In this document: piece after piece, positions 17,550 through 26,848 of the stretch
Numbering within the stretch: the stretch's first letter is position 1
Layout: the number at the start of each line of letters is the position of its first letter
Assembly (NCBI RefSeq): GCF_022179805.1
Contig: NZ_BPUO01000005.1
Coordinates: forward strand, 310,001 to 374,000
Direction: 5' to 3'
Source of the DNA: Cupriavidus pauculus
GTDB taxonomy: Bacteria > Pseudomonadota > Gammaproteobacteria > Burkholderiales > Burkholderiaceae
DNA length: 64,000 bases
The notes under the pieces: generated by a model
The model's database searches: none
Told to the model about the DNA's origin: nothing
The model's input: the letters and a program-made list of their open reading frames with translations, nothing else
Translations under genes and position numbers: made by a program

Positions 17550-17569
17550 CCGTTGCCAGCTTGCCAGCA

Positions 17570-17965
17570 CTAGGGCTGGGGCAGCGCCACGCTGAGCCAG
17601 TAGCCGATGGCGTTGGCGTCCACGGGCTTGTCCAGCACGGCCAGCGCGCCATTGGCCATGGCCTTGGCCTTGAGGTCGGCCGTCGGGAATGCCGTGATGA
17701 AGATGGTGGGCGGGGTATAGCCCAGGGCCCGGATGCGGTCGTGCATGGTCACGCCCGACATGCCGGGCATCATCACGTCGGAGATCAGGCACGAGGTGTC
17801 GGCGATCTGGCCAGACTGCAGGAATTCCTCGGCGGACGCGAACATGCGGGTGGGCCAGCCGTAGGACCGCACAAGGCTTTCCGTCGCAAGGCGGACTTCC
17901 TCGTCGTCATCGACTATTGAAACCACTTGATCGGTGCGCAAGACGTTGCCTCGGCTGCGGGTCAT
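17570..17965 (-). CDS. Single-domain response regulator (FixJ-type receiver)
   Basis: This is a 131-residue receiver with D19-D21, phospho-acceptor D63 (LISDVMMPGMSG), T/S positions in IFITAFPT and the lysine in LDKPVD. There is no output domain, and the sequence resembles the receiver of FixJ-type regulators. It may be a phosphate sink or relay for the neighbouring kinases. The start at 17965 (MTRSRGNVLRTD) places the domain correctly; an in-frame start at 18103 would add 46 unconvincing residues. It converges on the FixJ-type gene 20 bp away. The 36-bp box A lies 175 bp upstream of this start. Confidence 0.85.
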   Translation of the reverse strand: MTRSRGNVLRTDQVVSIVDDDEEVRLATESLVRSYGWPTRMFASAEEFLQSGQIADTSCLISDVMMPGMSGVTMHDRIRALGYTPPTIFITAFPTADLKAKAMANGALAVLDKPVDANAIGYWLSVALPQP

Positions 17966-18140
17966 GGGGGGCGCCTGGCTTGCCGGCGTTGTCGCCGCCT
18001 GCACCGGGCGCTGTTGTTTCAGCGTAATGGGCGCGGTGGCGGCCGAGAATAATACATACGTATAGGAGCCATTGGTAAGCGTGCCGCCCGGTGCGCGAGC
18101 CACGCATGCCGCACGTGCGGCGCCGCCGCGCGGGCCGGGG

Positions 18141-18176
18141 CATACCTGTGTATGAGTGCCCGAAGCCTATGTAGGA
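18141..18176. promoter_or_regulatory. 36-bp box A, shared with box B at 26726
   Basis: This block contains CATAC-N4-GTATG (18141-18154) and CCTATGTAGG (18166-18175). It matches the block at 26726-26761 at 30 of 36 positions with no gap. It lies between the divergent single-receiver gene and the LysR gene. The two inverted-repeat elements suggest two dimer sites. The likely binder is the FixJ-type regulator or the LysR protein of this block. Confidence 0.65.
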
Positions 18177-18291
18177 CCATCGTGACCGATGCGTAGTATG
18201 GCGTTGCAGGCATGCGCGACTACCCTTGTGCCATGGCCGGTGAAATCGCAAACGGTGCACCGGCGCCAACCAGGGAAGAAGGGCATCCACC

Positions 18292-19329
18292 ATGAATCCA
18301 TCGCAAATTTCCCCGCGCCGCGCTGGCTACGGTACGGCCAGTTCCGCCGACGCCTTCCATGCGTGCTTTGCCACCAGCTACGCCGGCATCATCGCGTTCA
18401 TGGCCGTGGCCAGCGAAGGCAGCTTTGCCAAGGGCGCGGAACGGCTGGGCGTGGGGCGCTCGTCGATCTGCCGCAGCGTGCAGAAGCTGGAGGCGCACCT
18501 GAGCACGCGCCTGTTCTCGCGCACCACACGTGCCACGCAACTGACGCGCGAGGGCGAGCGCTTCTTCGAAAGCTGCAGCCGGGGCGTGGGCCATATCGTC
18601 GAAGCCGTGAGCGACCTGATGGACCTGCGCGAAGGCCCGCCGCGCGGGCTGGTGCGGATCAGCGCGCCGGCCGACTTCGGGCGCCGCGTGGTGGCGCCGC
18701 TGCTGTGCCGGTTTGCCGAGGCGTATCCCGACATCGCGGTGGATCTGGTGCTGGACGACCGTCCGGCCGATTTTGTCGGCGGGCAGATCGACGTGGCGTT
18801 CCGGCACGGACGTATCGAGGACTCCAGCATCATCGCCCGGCAGCTCGTGCCGATGCAGCTCGTGCTGTGCGCGTCGCCGGCCTATGCAAGAAAGCACAAG
18901 CTGCCGTCCAGCGTGGACGAACTGGACGCGCACGACTGCATCAACCTGCGGCGCTCCACCGGCTGCATGGCCGAATGGGAATTCCAGGTCGACGGGCAGA
19001 CCCGGCGCTACCTGCCGTCGGCCAGGCTCACGTTCAACGATCCCGACCTGGTGCTGGACGCCGTGCTCGACGGGCGCGGCATTGCGCAACTGGCCGGCTA
19101 CCAGATCCGGCCGCACCTGGCGCGCGGCGACCTGGTCATGGCGCTGGGCATGCAGGCGCCCGACGATCGCGGCCACTACATCTGCTACCTGTGCCGCCAG
19201 CACCTGCCCAGCCGCATCCGCGTCTTCGTCGATTTCATGACCGCGCAGATCCGCGCGCTCGACCTGAATCCGACGGTCGGCATCGGCACCCATGCCGCCG
19301 AAGCCATGCCGGAAAAAATGGCGGCCTGA
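18292..19329 (+). CDS. LysR-family transcriptional regulator with N-terminal extension
   Basis: This is a 345-residue regulator, longer than the usual 300. About 32 polar residues precede the winged helix (GIIAFMAVASEGSFAKGAER, then LGVGRSSICRSVQKLEAHL). The effector domain starts near RGLVRISAPADFGRRVVAPL and is of the CrgA/DsdC-like type, with CMAEWEFQVDG. It is divergent from the single receiver, with box A between them, and lies 122 bp before the giant kinase gene. It may therefore regulate either neighbour. The effector is unknown. Confidence 0.9.
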   Translation: MNPSQISPRRAGYGTASSADAFHACFATSYAGIIAFMAVASEGSFAKGAERLGVGRSSICRSVQKLEAHLSTRLFSRTTRATQLTREGERFFESCSRGVGHIVEAVSDLMDLREGPPRGLVRISAPADFGRRVVAPLLCRFAEAYPDIAVDLVLDDRPADFVGGQIDVAFRHGRIEDSSIIARQLVPMQLVLCASPAYARKHKLPSSVDELDAHDCINLRRSTGCMAEWEFQVDGQTRRYLPSARLTFNDPDLVLDAVLDGRGIAQLAGYQIRPHLARGDLVMALGMQAPDDRGHYICYLCRQHLPSRIRVFVDFMTAQIRALDLNPTVGIGTHAAEAMPEKMAA

Positions 19330-19451
19330 GCGCGCGCCGCCCGCCGGGAACATCTGGTGCCGGCAGGGCGGTGGTATATGCTGGGTAGGTGCCTGATTCC
19401 GCAGGCATGCAATGCGATGTCGGCATTGGAACGGCCAGGGTTTCGGTGCCG

Positions 19452-22400
19452 ATGGGTGACACACTCCAGATCCTTTGGGACGATGGCGAGCGCGTGTTCT
19501 GCCGCGAGCGCCTCGATGACGGCGACACACGGCATGTCCTGGTGGCGCGGCCTGCTGTCGAGCATCCGTCGCCCGCCACGCTGGAGCGGCTGGCGCACGA
19601 ATTCGATCTCCGTGACGAACTGGACGCCGCATGGGCGGTGCAACCGCTGTCGCTGGTGCGCCGGGGCGGCCAGACCGCGCTGGTGCTGCGCGACCCCGGC
19701 GGCCAGCCGCTGTCGAAACTGCTGGGCCAGCCGATGCGCGTGGAGGATGCGCTGCGGCTTGGCTGCGGCATTGCCGCCGCGCTGGGCCGCCTGCATCAGC
19801 GCGATATCGTCCACAAGGACCTGAAGCCCACCCACGTGGTGGTCGACTGTGATGACGGGCAGCCGCGCCTGACCGGCTTTGGGCTGGCCTCGCGGCTGCC
19901 GCGCGAGCGCCAGGCGCCGGAGCCGCCCGAGACCATTGCCGGCACGCTGGCCTACATGGCCCCCGAGCAGACCGGGCGCATGAACCGTTCGATCGACTCG
20001 CGCAGCGATCTCTATGCCTTGGGCGTCACGCTCTACGAGATGCTGGCCGGCGCGCTGCCATTTACGGCCAGCGACCCGATGGAATGGGTGCACTGCCATA
20101 TCGCGCGGGTGCCCATGCCACCCGACGAGCGCGTCGAGGGCATCCCCGGCATGGTGTCCCGCATCGTCATGCGGCTGCTGGCCAAGACCGCCGAGGACCG
20201 CTACCAGACCGCGTCCGGCGTGGAGCGCGACCTGTTGCGCTGCCTGGAAGACTGGCGGCGCCAGGGCCGTATCGACGATTTCCCGCTGGACGAGCACGGC
20301 ACGCCGGACCGGCTGCTGATTCCCGAAAAGCTCTATGGCCGCGAGCGCGAAGTCGGCACGCTGGTGGAGGCGTTCGCGCGCATTGTGCGCAGCAGCACGC
20401 CGGAACTGGTGCTGGTGTCCGGCTACTCGGGCATCGGCAAATCGTCGGTGGTCAACGAGCTGCACAAGGTACTGGTGCCGCCACGGGGCATCTTCGCGGC
20501 GGGCAAGTTCGACCAGTACAAGCGCAACATCCCGTATTCCACGCTGGTGCAGGCATTCCAGGGCCTGGTGCGCACGCTGCTGGGCAAGCGCGACGCCGAA
20601 CTGGCAAGCTGGCGCGCCGCGCTGCTGGAGGCACTCGACCCCAACGCGCGGCTGATGACCGACCTGATTCCCGAGTTGAAGCACATCATCGGCGAGCCGC
20701 CGCCGGTGCCCGACCTGGAGCCGCAGCAGGCGCAGCGCCGCTTCCTGCTGGTGTTCCGGCGCTTCATCGGCGTGTTCGCGCGGCCCGAGCATCCGCTCGC
20801 GCTGTTCCTGGACGATCTGCAGTGGCTCGACGCGGCAACGCTCGACCTGATGGAAGACCTGCTGACCGGCGCCGACATGCACCACCTGATGCTGATCGGC
20901 GCCTACCGCGACAACGAGGTGGACGCCACGCACCCGCTGGCGGTGAAGCTGCAGGCGATTTGCCGTTCGGGCGCCCGCATCGACGAGATCACGCTGGCGC
21001 CGCTGGCGGCCGGGCATATCGAGCAACTGATCGCCGAGGCGCTGCACGCCAGTCCGGCGCACGTGGCGTCGCTGGCGCGGCTGGTGCAGGACAAGACGGC
21101 CGGCAATCCGTTCTTCGTGATCCAGTTCCTGCACGCGCTGGTGGAGGAAGGGCTGCTTGTGTTCGATCACGGCACCCGCCAGTGGCGCTGGAACCCCGAG
21201 CGCATCCACGCCAAGGGCTACACCGACAACGTGGTGGACCTGATGGTCGGCAAGCTGGCGCGCCTGCCCGAACCGACGCAGCAGGCATTGCAGAAACTGG
21301 CCTGCCTGGGCAACGTGGCCACGGTGGCCACATTGCGCAGCGTGCTGGGTTGTCCGGAGCGCGCGCTGCACGCCGACATGTGGGAGGCGGTGCGCCAGGA
21401 GCTGGTGGAGCGGCGCGAGGGCTGCTACGCGTTTGTCCACGACCGTGTGCACGAGGCGGCGTACTCGCTGATTCCGGCTGCGTCGCGCGTGGACGCGCAT
21501 TTGCGGATTGGCCGGCTGCTGGCCGCGCAGACGCCGCAGGACAGGCTGGAGGAAGCAATTTTTGAGATCGTCGGCCAGCTCAACCGGGGCGCCGCGCAGA
21601 TCACGGCGCCCGAGGAGCGCCAACAACTGGCCGGCTTCAACCTGGTGGCGGGTCGGCGCGCCAAGGCATCCACGGCCTATGCCTCGGCGCTGGCCTACTT
21701 GGTGGCGGGTGCTGACTTGCTGGGCGAGGATGGCGACGATGGAGGAACAGCGCCGCACGATCTGACTTTCGGCCTGGCGCTGAACCGCGCCGAATGCGAG
21801 TTCCTGACCGGGCAACTGCATGCTGCCGACGCGCGCCTGATCGCGCTGTCCGGGCGCGCCCGCACCACCGTGGAACGAGCGCTGGTAGCCTGCCTGCAGC
21901 TCGATGTCTATCTGGTGCTGGACCGCAGTGACCGCGCCGTGCAGGTGTGCCTCGACTACCTGCGCCATGTCGGCATCGATTGGTCGCCGCATCCGGACGA
22001 CGACGCGGTGCGCGGCGAATACGACGTGATCTGGCAACAACTGGGCGAGCGCCCCATCGAGTCGTTGATCGACCTGCCGCTGATGGACGACCCGGCCTGG
22101 CTGGGCACGGTCGAGGCGCTCAGCAAGCTGTTCGCGCCGGCGCTGCAGACCGATGCCAACCTGGCATGCCTGACGATCTGCAAGGCGGTCAACCTGAGCC
22201 TGCTGCACGGTAACTGCGATGCGTCGTGCGTGCTTTATGCCAATGTCGGGCGCGTTGCCGGCCGCCGCTTTGGCGACTACCAGGCCGGCCTGCGCTTCGG
22301 CCAACTGGGCTGCGACCTCGTGGACCGGCGCGGCTTGCGGCGCTTCGAGGCCAAGACCTATCTGTGCTTCTCGATCTTCGTGGTGCGCTGGCTCAAGCCG

Positions 22401-24980
22401 GTGCGGCTGTGCCGCGAACTGCTGCGCCGCGCGTTCGCGGCAGCCAATCGCATTGGCGATCTGCCGTACGGCGCCTACGCGGGCAACAGCCTCAACTCGG
22501 ACTTGCTGTTTGCCGGCGAGCCGCTGGCCGACGTGCAGGTGGAGGCCGAGCGCGGCCTTGCCTACGCGGAGCGCGTGCGCTTTGGCCTGGTGGTCGATTT
22601 CATCGGCACGCAACTGGCGTCGATCCGCATGCTGCGTGGCTTGACGCCGAACTTCGGTTGCTTCGACGACGGCCATGTGTCGGAGGCCGCCATGGAAGAT
22701 CACCTGGGCGGCAGCAGCGACCTGGCACTGGCCGAATGCTGGTACTGGGTGCGCAAGCTGCAGGCGCGCTATCTGGCCGGCGATTGCGCCAGCGCGCTGC
22801 TGGCCGCGACCAATGCGGAGCGGCTGCTCTGGACGTCGAGCTTGTTCTACGAGGAGGCCGAGTATCACTTCTATGCGGCCCTGACCCGGGCGGCCTGTTG
22901 CGCGGACAAGCCCGACGACCCGGTCCATCGCGACGCGCTGGCTGCCCACCAGCGCCAGCTACGCGTGTGGGCGGACGATTGCTGTCCCGAGAACTTTGGC
23001 AGCCGGGCGGCGCTGGTCGATGCCGAGATCGCACGGCTGGACGGACGCCCGGCGGAAGCGGAGCAGCTTTACGAGCAGTCGATCCGGCTGGCGCAGGACA
23101 ACGGGTTCGTGCATATCGAGGCGCTGGCCAATGAACTGGCGTCGCGGTTCTACGCGGCGCGCGGGCTGGCCAAGGTTGCACGGGTCTATCTGCAGGACGC
23201 GCGCTACGGCTACATGCGCTGGGGCGCCGACGGCAAGGTGCGGCATCTGGAAGCCAGCCATCCGTACCTGCGCACCACAGAGCCCGTGCACGGCGCCACC
23301 GATACCATCGCGGCACCGGTCGAGCAGCTCGATCTGGCTACCGTGATCAGGGTGTCGCAGGCCGCGTCCGGCGACATCGTGCTGGACAAGCTGATCGGCA
23401 TGGTCATGCGCACGGCCATCGAACAGGCTGGCGCCGCGCGTGGGCTGCTGATCGTGTCGGAGTGCGGCGACCCGCATGTGGTAGCCGAGGCCACCACGGT
23501 GGGCAACACGATCCGGCTCGCGCAGAACGACATGCCGGCCAGCGCCGAGGTGTTGCCGGAGTCGATCCTGTACCACGTGCTGCGCAGCCGCGAGCCGGTG
23601 CTGCTGGACGACGCGGCGGCCGACCCTGCCTTCGGCGCCGACGCCTACCTGCGCCAGCACCGTACGCGATCGATCTTGTGCCTGCCGCTGGTGAACCAGG
23701 CCAAGCTCGTCGGGGCGCTTTACCTAGAGAACAACCTCACGGCCGGCGCCTTCAGCCCGGGCCGCATCGCCGTGCTCAAGCTGCTGGCGTCGCAGGCGGC
23801 CATCTCGCTGGAGAACGCGCGGCTCTATCGCGATGTGGCGGAGCGCGAGGCCAAGATCCAGCGCCTGGTGGATGCCAACATCATCGGCATCATCGGCTGG
23901 AATGCCAGCGGCGACATCCATGAAGCCAACGACGCGTTCCTGCGCATGGTGGGCTACGAGCGCGACGACCTGGTGTCCGGCCGTGTGCGCTGGGTGGACC
24001 TGACGCCGCAGGAATACCGGCAGGGCAGTGCGCATGCGCTGATGGAGGCCCGCCGCACGGGCCGCGCCCAGCCCTACGAGAAGGAGTACATCCGCAAGGA
24101 CGGCAGTCGGGTGCCTGTGATCGTGGGGCTTGCCGCGTTCGAGACGGGCGGCAAGAAGGGCGTGGCGTTCGTGCTCGACCTGACAGAGCGCAAGCAGGCC
24201 GAGGACCGCATCCGCGACAGCGAACGGCGCTATCGCGAGGTGCAGACCGAACTGGCGCGCGCCAACCGCATCGCCACGATGGGGCAACTGGCCGCGTCGA
24301 TCGCCCACGAGATCAACCAGCCGATCGCGGCCACCGTGACCAACGCGCAGGCCGCGCTGCGCTGGCTGGGCGCGCAGACGCCCAACCTGGACGAAGCCGG
24401 GCAGGCCATCGGTCGCATCGTCAAGGACGCCAACCGCGCCGGCGATGTGCTGGGCAGGATCCGCGCGATGATCCGCAACGCCCCGCCGCGCAAGGAGCCG
24501 GTGGATATCAACGCGGCCATCCTGGAAGTCATCGGGCTCACGCGCGGCGAGGCCAGCAAGTGCGGCGCCATCGTCGAGACCGCGTTGAGCGATGGCCTGC
24601 CGTGGATCGAAGGCGACCGCGTGGAGCTGCAGCAGGTGCTGCTGAACCTGATCCTGAACGCGCTCGAAGCGATGAACGAGATCGGCGATGGCGAGCGGCA
24701 ACTGCACCTGAGCACTGGCGCGTCGGATGCCGGCCGGGTTGTGGTGGCGGTACGCGATTCGGGGCCGGGGTTCGCGCCCGATACGGCGCAACGGATCTTC
24801 GCCCCGTTCTACACCACCAAGGCCACGGGGCTTGGCATGGGGTTGTCGATCTGCCGCTCGATCATCGACGCGCACGGGGGCGAGCTATGGGTCAGTGCCA
24901 ACGACCCCCGGGGCGCCGTGGTGCAGTTCACCGTGCCGGCGTGGGCGGCGGCCGGTGCGTCAGCCGGGCCAGGTGCGTAG
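19452..24980 (+). CDS. Trifunctional Ser/Thr-kinase-like / ATPase / sensor histidine kinase
   Basis: This is an 1842-residue cytoplasmic signalling protein with no membrane helix. Domains in order: protein-kinase-like (about 1-270); AAA/STAND ATPase with Walker A GYSGIGKSS (K330) and Walker B FLDD (D454-D455); a long helical TPR-like region (about 600-1280); GAF (about 1295-1460); PAS (about 1465-1580); HisKA with phospho-acceptor H1619 (ASIAHEINQP); and HATPase_c with LLNLILNALEAMNE and GLGMGLSICRS. In the kinase-like domain the catalytic HKD is present (121-123), but the metal-binding DFG reads G142-F-G and the HRDxKxxN asparagine is H128. No obvious phosphate loop precedes it, so kinase activity is doubtful. 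The ATG at 19452 fits the domain start; GTG 19389 is an alternative. The 3' end overlaps the next kinase gene by 21 bp, tail to tail. Confidence 0.93.
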   Translation: MGDTLQILWDDGERVFCRERLDDGDTRHVLVARPAVEHPSPATLERLAHEFDLRDELDAAWAVQPLSLVRRGGQTALVLRDPGGQPLSKLLGQPMRVEDALRLGCGIAAALGRLHQRDIVHKDLKPTHVVVDCDDGQPRLTGFGLASRLPRERQAPEPPETIAGTLAYMAPEQTGRMNRSIDSRSDLYALGVTLYEMLAGALPFTASDPMEWVHCHIARVPMPPDERVEGIPGMVSRIVMRLLAKTAEDRYQTASGVERDLLRCLEDWRRQGRIDDFPLDEHGTPDRLLIPEKLYGREREVGTLVEAFARIVRSSTPELVLVSGYSGIGKSSVVNELHKVLVPPRGIFAAGKFDQYKRNIPYSTLVQAFQGLVRTLLGKRDAELASWRAALLEALDPNARLMTDLIPELKHIIGEPPPVPDLEPQQAQRRFLLVFRRFIGVFARPEHPLALFLDDLQWLDAATLDLMEDLLTGADMHHLMLIGAYRDNEVDATHPLAVKLQAICRSGARIDEITLAPLAAGHIEQLIAEALHASPAHVASLARLVQDKTAGNPFFVIQFLHALVEEGLLVFDHGTRQWRWNPERIHAKGYTDNVVDLMVGKLARLPEPTQQALQKLACLGNVATVATLRSVLGCPERALHADMWEAVRQELVERREGCYAFVHDRVHEAAYSLIPAASRVDAHLRIGRLLAAQTPQDRLEEAIFEIVGQLNRGAAQITAPEERQQLAGFNLVAGRRAKASTAYASALAYLVAGADLLGEDGDDGGTAPHDLTFGLALNRAECEFLTGQLHAADARLIALSGRARTTVERALVACLQLDVYLVLDRSDRAVQVCLDYLRHVGIDWSPHPDDDAVRGEYDVIWQQLGERPIESLIDLPLMDDPAWLGTVEALSKLFAPALQTDANLACLTICKAVNLSLLHGNCDASCVLYANVGRVAGRRFGDYQAGLRFGQLGCDLVDRRGLRRFEAKTYLCFSIFVVRWLKPVRLCRELLRRAFAAANRIGDLPYGAYAGNSLNSDLLFAGEPLADVQVEAERGLAYAERVRFGLVVDFIGTQLASIRMLRGLTPNFGCFDDGHVSEAAMEDHLGGSSDLALAECWYWVRKLQARYLAGDCASALLAATNAERLLWTSSLFYEEAEYHFYAALTRAACCADKPDDPVHRDALAAHQRQLRVWADDCCPENFGSRAALVDAEIARLDGRPAEAEQLYEQSIRLAQDNGFVHIEALANELASRFYAARGLAKVARVYLQDARYGYMRWGADGKVRHLEASHPYLRTTEPVHGATDTIAAPVEQLDLATVIRVSQAASGDIVLDKLIGMVMRTAIEQAGAARGLLIVSECGDPHVVAEATTVGNTIRLAQNDMPASAEVLPESILYHVLRSREPVLLDDAAADPAFGADAYLRQHRTRSILCLPLVNQAKLVGALYLENNLTAGAFSPGRIAVLKLLASQAAISLENARLYRDVAEREAKIQRLVDANIIGIIGWNASGDIHEANDAFLRMVGYERDDLVSGRVRWVDLTPQEYRQGSAHALMEARRTGRAQPYEKEYIRKDGSRVPVIVGLAAFETGGKKGVAFVLDLTERKQAEDRIRDSERRYREVQTELARANRIATMGQLAASIAHEINQPIAATVTNAQAALRWLGAQTPNLDEAGQAIGRIVKDANRAGDVLGRIRAMIRNAPPRKEPVDINAAILEVIGLTRGEASKCGAIVETALSDGLPWIEGDRVELQQVLLNLILNALEAMNEIGDGERQLHLSTGASDAGRVVVAVRDSGPGFAPDTAQRIFAPFYTTKATGLGMGLSICRSIIDAHGGELWVSANDPRGAVVQFTVPAWAAAGASAGPGA

Positions 24981-26552
24981 CGTGAATTCGAAAGTGGCGC
25001 CGGGCGTGCCGGCGTCGCACAGCCGCAGGCTTCCGCCGTGGGCTTCCACGATGGACCTGCAGATGGCCAGCCCCATGCCCATGCCGTGTTCCTTGGTCGT
25101 GTGGAACGGTTCGAAGACTTCCTCGGCGCATGTCAGCGAGACGCCGGGACCGGTGTCGGTCACGGTCACCGTCACGGCATCGGGCGCGTGCGTGGCGGTA
25201 CGCACCGTGAGCTTGCGCGGGCCGACCTTCTGCGTGCTCATGGCTTCCATGGCATTGACGATCAGGTTCAGGATGGCCTGCTGAAGCTGTATGCGGTCGC
25301 CCTGCACCGGCGCCAGGTCCGTTGCCAGGTCGGCCTGCATGGTCACCTCGTGCCTGATGGCCTCGGCGTGCGTCAGCACCATGACGTCGCGGATCGCGTC
25401 GTTGATCTGCACCGGCTGCTTTTCCAGCGGCGCGTGTTTGAACAGCTCGCGGATGTGGGTCATGATCTCGCCGGCCGTGCGGGCATTCTTGCCGATGCGC
25501 CGGAATGCCTGGCGTGCCTCTTCCAGGTCGGGCGCGGCGCGGCCCAGCCAGCGCAGCCCCGCATCGGCATTGATCGCGCAGGCGCTGATCGGCTGCTTGA
25601 GCTGGTGGCTGATCGACGCCGTGAGCTGCCCCATGGTGGTGACGCGGTTGGCGTGCGCCAGCGCTACCTGGATCTCGCGATGGCGGCGGTCGCTCTCGCG
25701 CGCTTCGGCCTCGGCGGCCTTGCGCTCGGTCTGGTCGAGCATGAACGCCACGGCCTGGTTGCCTTCCTCGCCATAGCGCGCCACGCCCATCAGCACCGGT
25801 ATCCGGTGCCCGTCCTTGTGCACGTATTCCTTCTCGAACGGCTGCAGCCGGCCGGCCCGCTTGAGCTCGGGCAGCCGCGTGCTCAGGTCGCGCTCCAGCC
25901 ACTCGGGCGGCGTGAGTGCCGTCCAGCGCAGGCGCCGCGCCGCCACGTCGTCTCGGTCGTAGCCGACGATGCGCAGGAAGGCGTCGTTGGCCTCGACGAT
26001 GGTCTGGCTGTCGATCTCCCAGATGAAGATGCCGATGATGTCCGCATCGACCAGCCGCTGGATCTTGGCCTCGTGCTCGTGCAGCCGCCGGTCCAGCGAC
26101 ATCAGCAGGTTCAGGTCGGCTTCGAGGATGTCGCGGCACAGGCCGAGCAGTCGCATGAACAGGTCGCTGTACGCGTTCTTCTTGCTGTCGAGCACGCAGA
26201 TGGTGCCGAAGACGTCGCCGTCGGGCCAGCGGATCGGCAGGCCCATGTACGAGATCATGCCCAGCCCGATGTCGGGATTCGACTTCCAGGCGTCGTCCTG
26301 CAAGGCGTCGGGCACCACCAGCAGCCGCTGCTCGCTCATGACCGTCTCGCAGTACAGCCCCGAATTCAGCGGCGCGGTTTCGGCGGCTTCGTAGGGGTTG
26401 CCCTGGCTCTCGCTGGCTACCAGCACCTCGATGGCTGGCGGGCGCGTGCGCATGATCAGCGCGGACGGCACGCCCATCATGTCCGCGACCAGATTGACAA
26501 TTTCCTGCCACTTGCCAACGGTTTGCGGCGGGACATCGATGGCATGTGGCAT
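24960..26552 (-). CDS. Sensor histidine kinase (GAF-PAS-HisKA-HATPase)
   Basis: This is a 530-residue soluble kinase. A GAF domain covers about 10-155 (GLPIRWPDGDVFGTICVLDS), a PAS domain with PAC about 160-285 (IIGIFIWEI, VEANDAFLRIVGYDRDD), HisKA has H316 in ASISHQLKQPIS, and HATPase_c has NLIVNAMEAMS, DTGPGVS and GMGMGLAICRS. From the PAS domain on it is clearly homologous to the C-terminus of the giant kinase it meets tail to tail. Likely partners are the FixJ-type and single-receiver proteins upstream. Box B lies 173 bp upstream of its start. Confidence 0.93.
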   Translation of the reverse strand: MPHAIDVPPQTVGKWQEIVNLVADMMGVPSALIMRTRPPAIEVLVASESQGNPYEAAETAPLNSGLYCETVMSEQRLLVVPDALQDDAWKSNPDIGLGMISYMGLPIRWPDGDVFGTICVLDSKKNAYSDLFMRLLGLCRDILEADLNLLMSLDRRLHEHEAKIQRLVDADIIGIFIWEIDSQTIVEANDAFLRIVGYDRDDVAARRLRWTALTPPEWLERDLSTRLPELKRAGRLQPFEKEYVHKDGHRIPVLMGVARYGEEGNQAVAFMLDQTERKAAEAEARESDRRHREIQVALAHANRVTTMGQLTASISHQLKQPISACAINADAGLRWLGRAAPDLEEARQAFRRIGKNARTAGEIMTHIRELFKHAPLEKQPVQINDAIRDVMVLTHAEAIRHEVTMQADLATDLAPVQGDRIQLQQAILNLIVNAMEAMSTQKVGPRKLTVRTATHAPDAVTVTVTDTGPGVSLTCAEEVFEPFHTTKEHGMGMGLAICRSIVEAHGGSLRLCDAGTPGATFEFTLRTWPG

Positions 26553-26725
26553 GGTCGCGGCGGCCTTTTGCGGATGCGTGGAATGCGTTCGACTTCGCTG
26601 GATGACCGATGGTCCACGCGCCTTGCACGAGACGCGGGCGCCACCGGCGCGGGCTGTCGGCGTGGCGTCGCCGATGCTTGTTCAATGCTAGCGCCAGTTG
26701 CCGGCAATTGCGAGGGACCCGCCGT

Positions 26726-26761
26726 CATACCCCAGTATGAGTACGCGATGCCTATGTAGGA
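26726..26761. promoter_or_regulatory. 36-bp box B, shared with box A at 18141
   Basis: The block contains CATAC-N4-GTATG (26726-26739) and CCTATGTAGG (26751-26760) with the same internal spacing as box A. It sits in the 296-bp divergent region between the histidine kinase (start 173 bp to the left) and pump 2 (start 87 bp to the right). The box is the only recognisable element in this gap. Confidence 0.65.
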
Positions 26762-26848
26762 GTTGGCGTCACCTGTCCGTAGGCTGGTGCGGCCGGTCCC
26801 GCGTTTGTACGCTTGTCATACGCGTTGGCGAACGGATGAGGGTGGGCG

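Noticed and set aside
19185-22949. A 1254-codon open frame on the minus strand, opposite the giant kinase gene
   Set aside because: Its translation is rich in Arg, Gln, His and Ala with no domain, and it mirrors the GC-skewed third positions of the well-supported plus-strand gene. It is a shadow frame.
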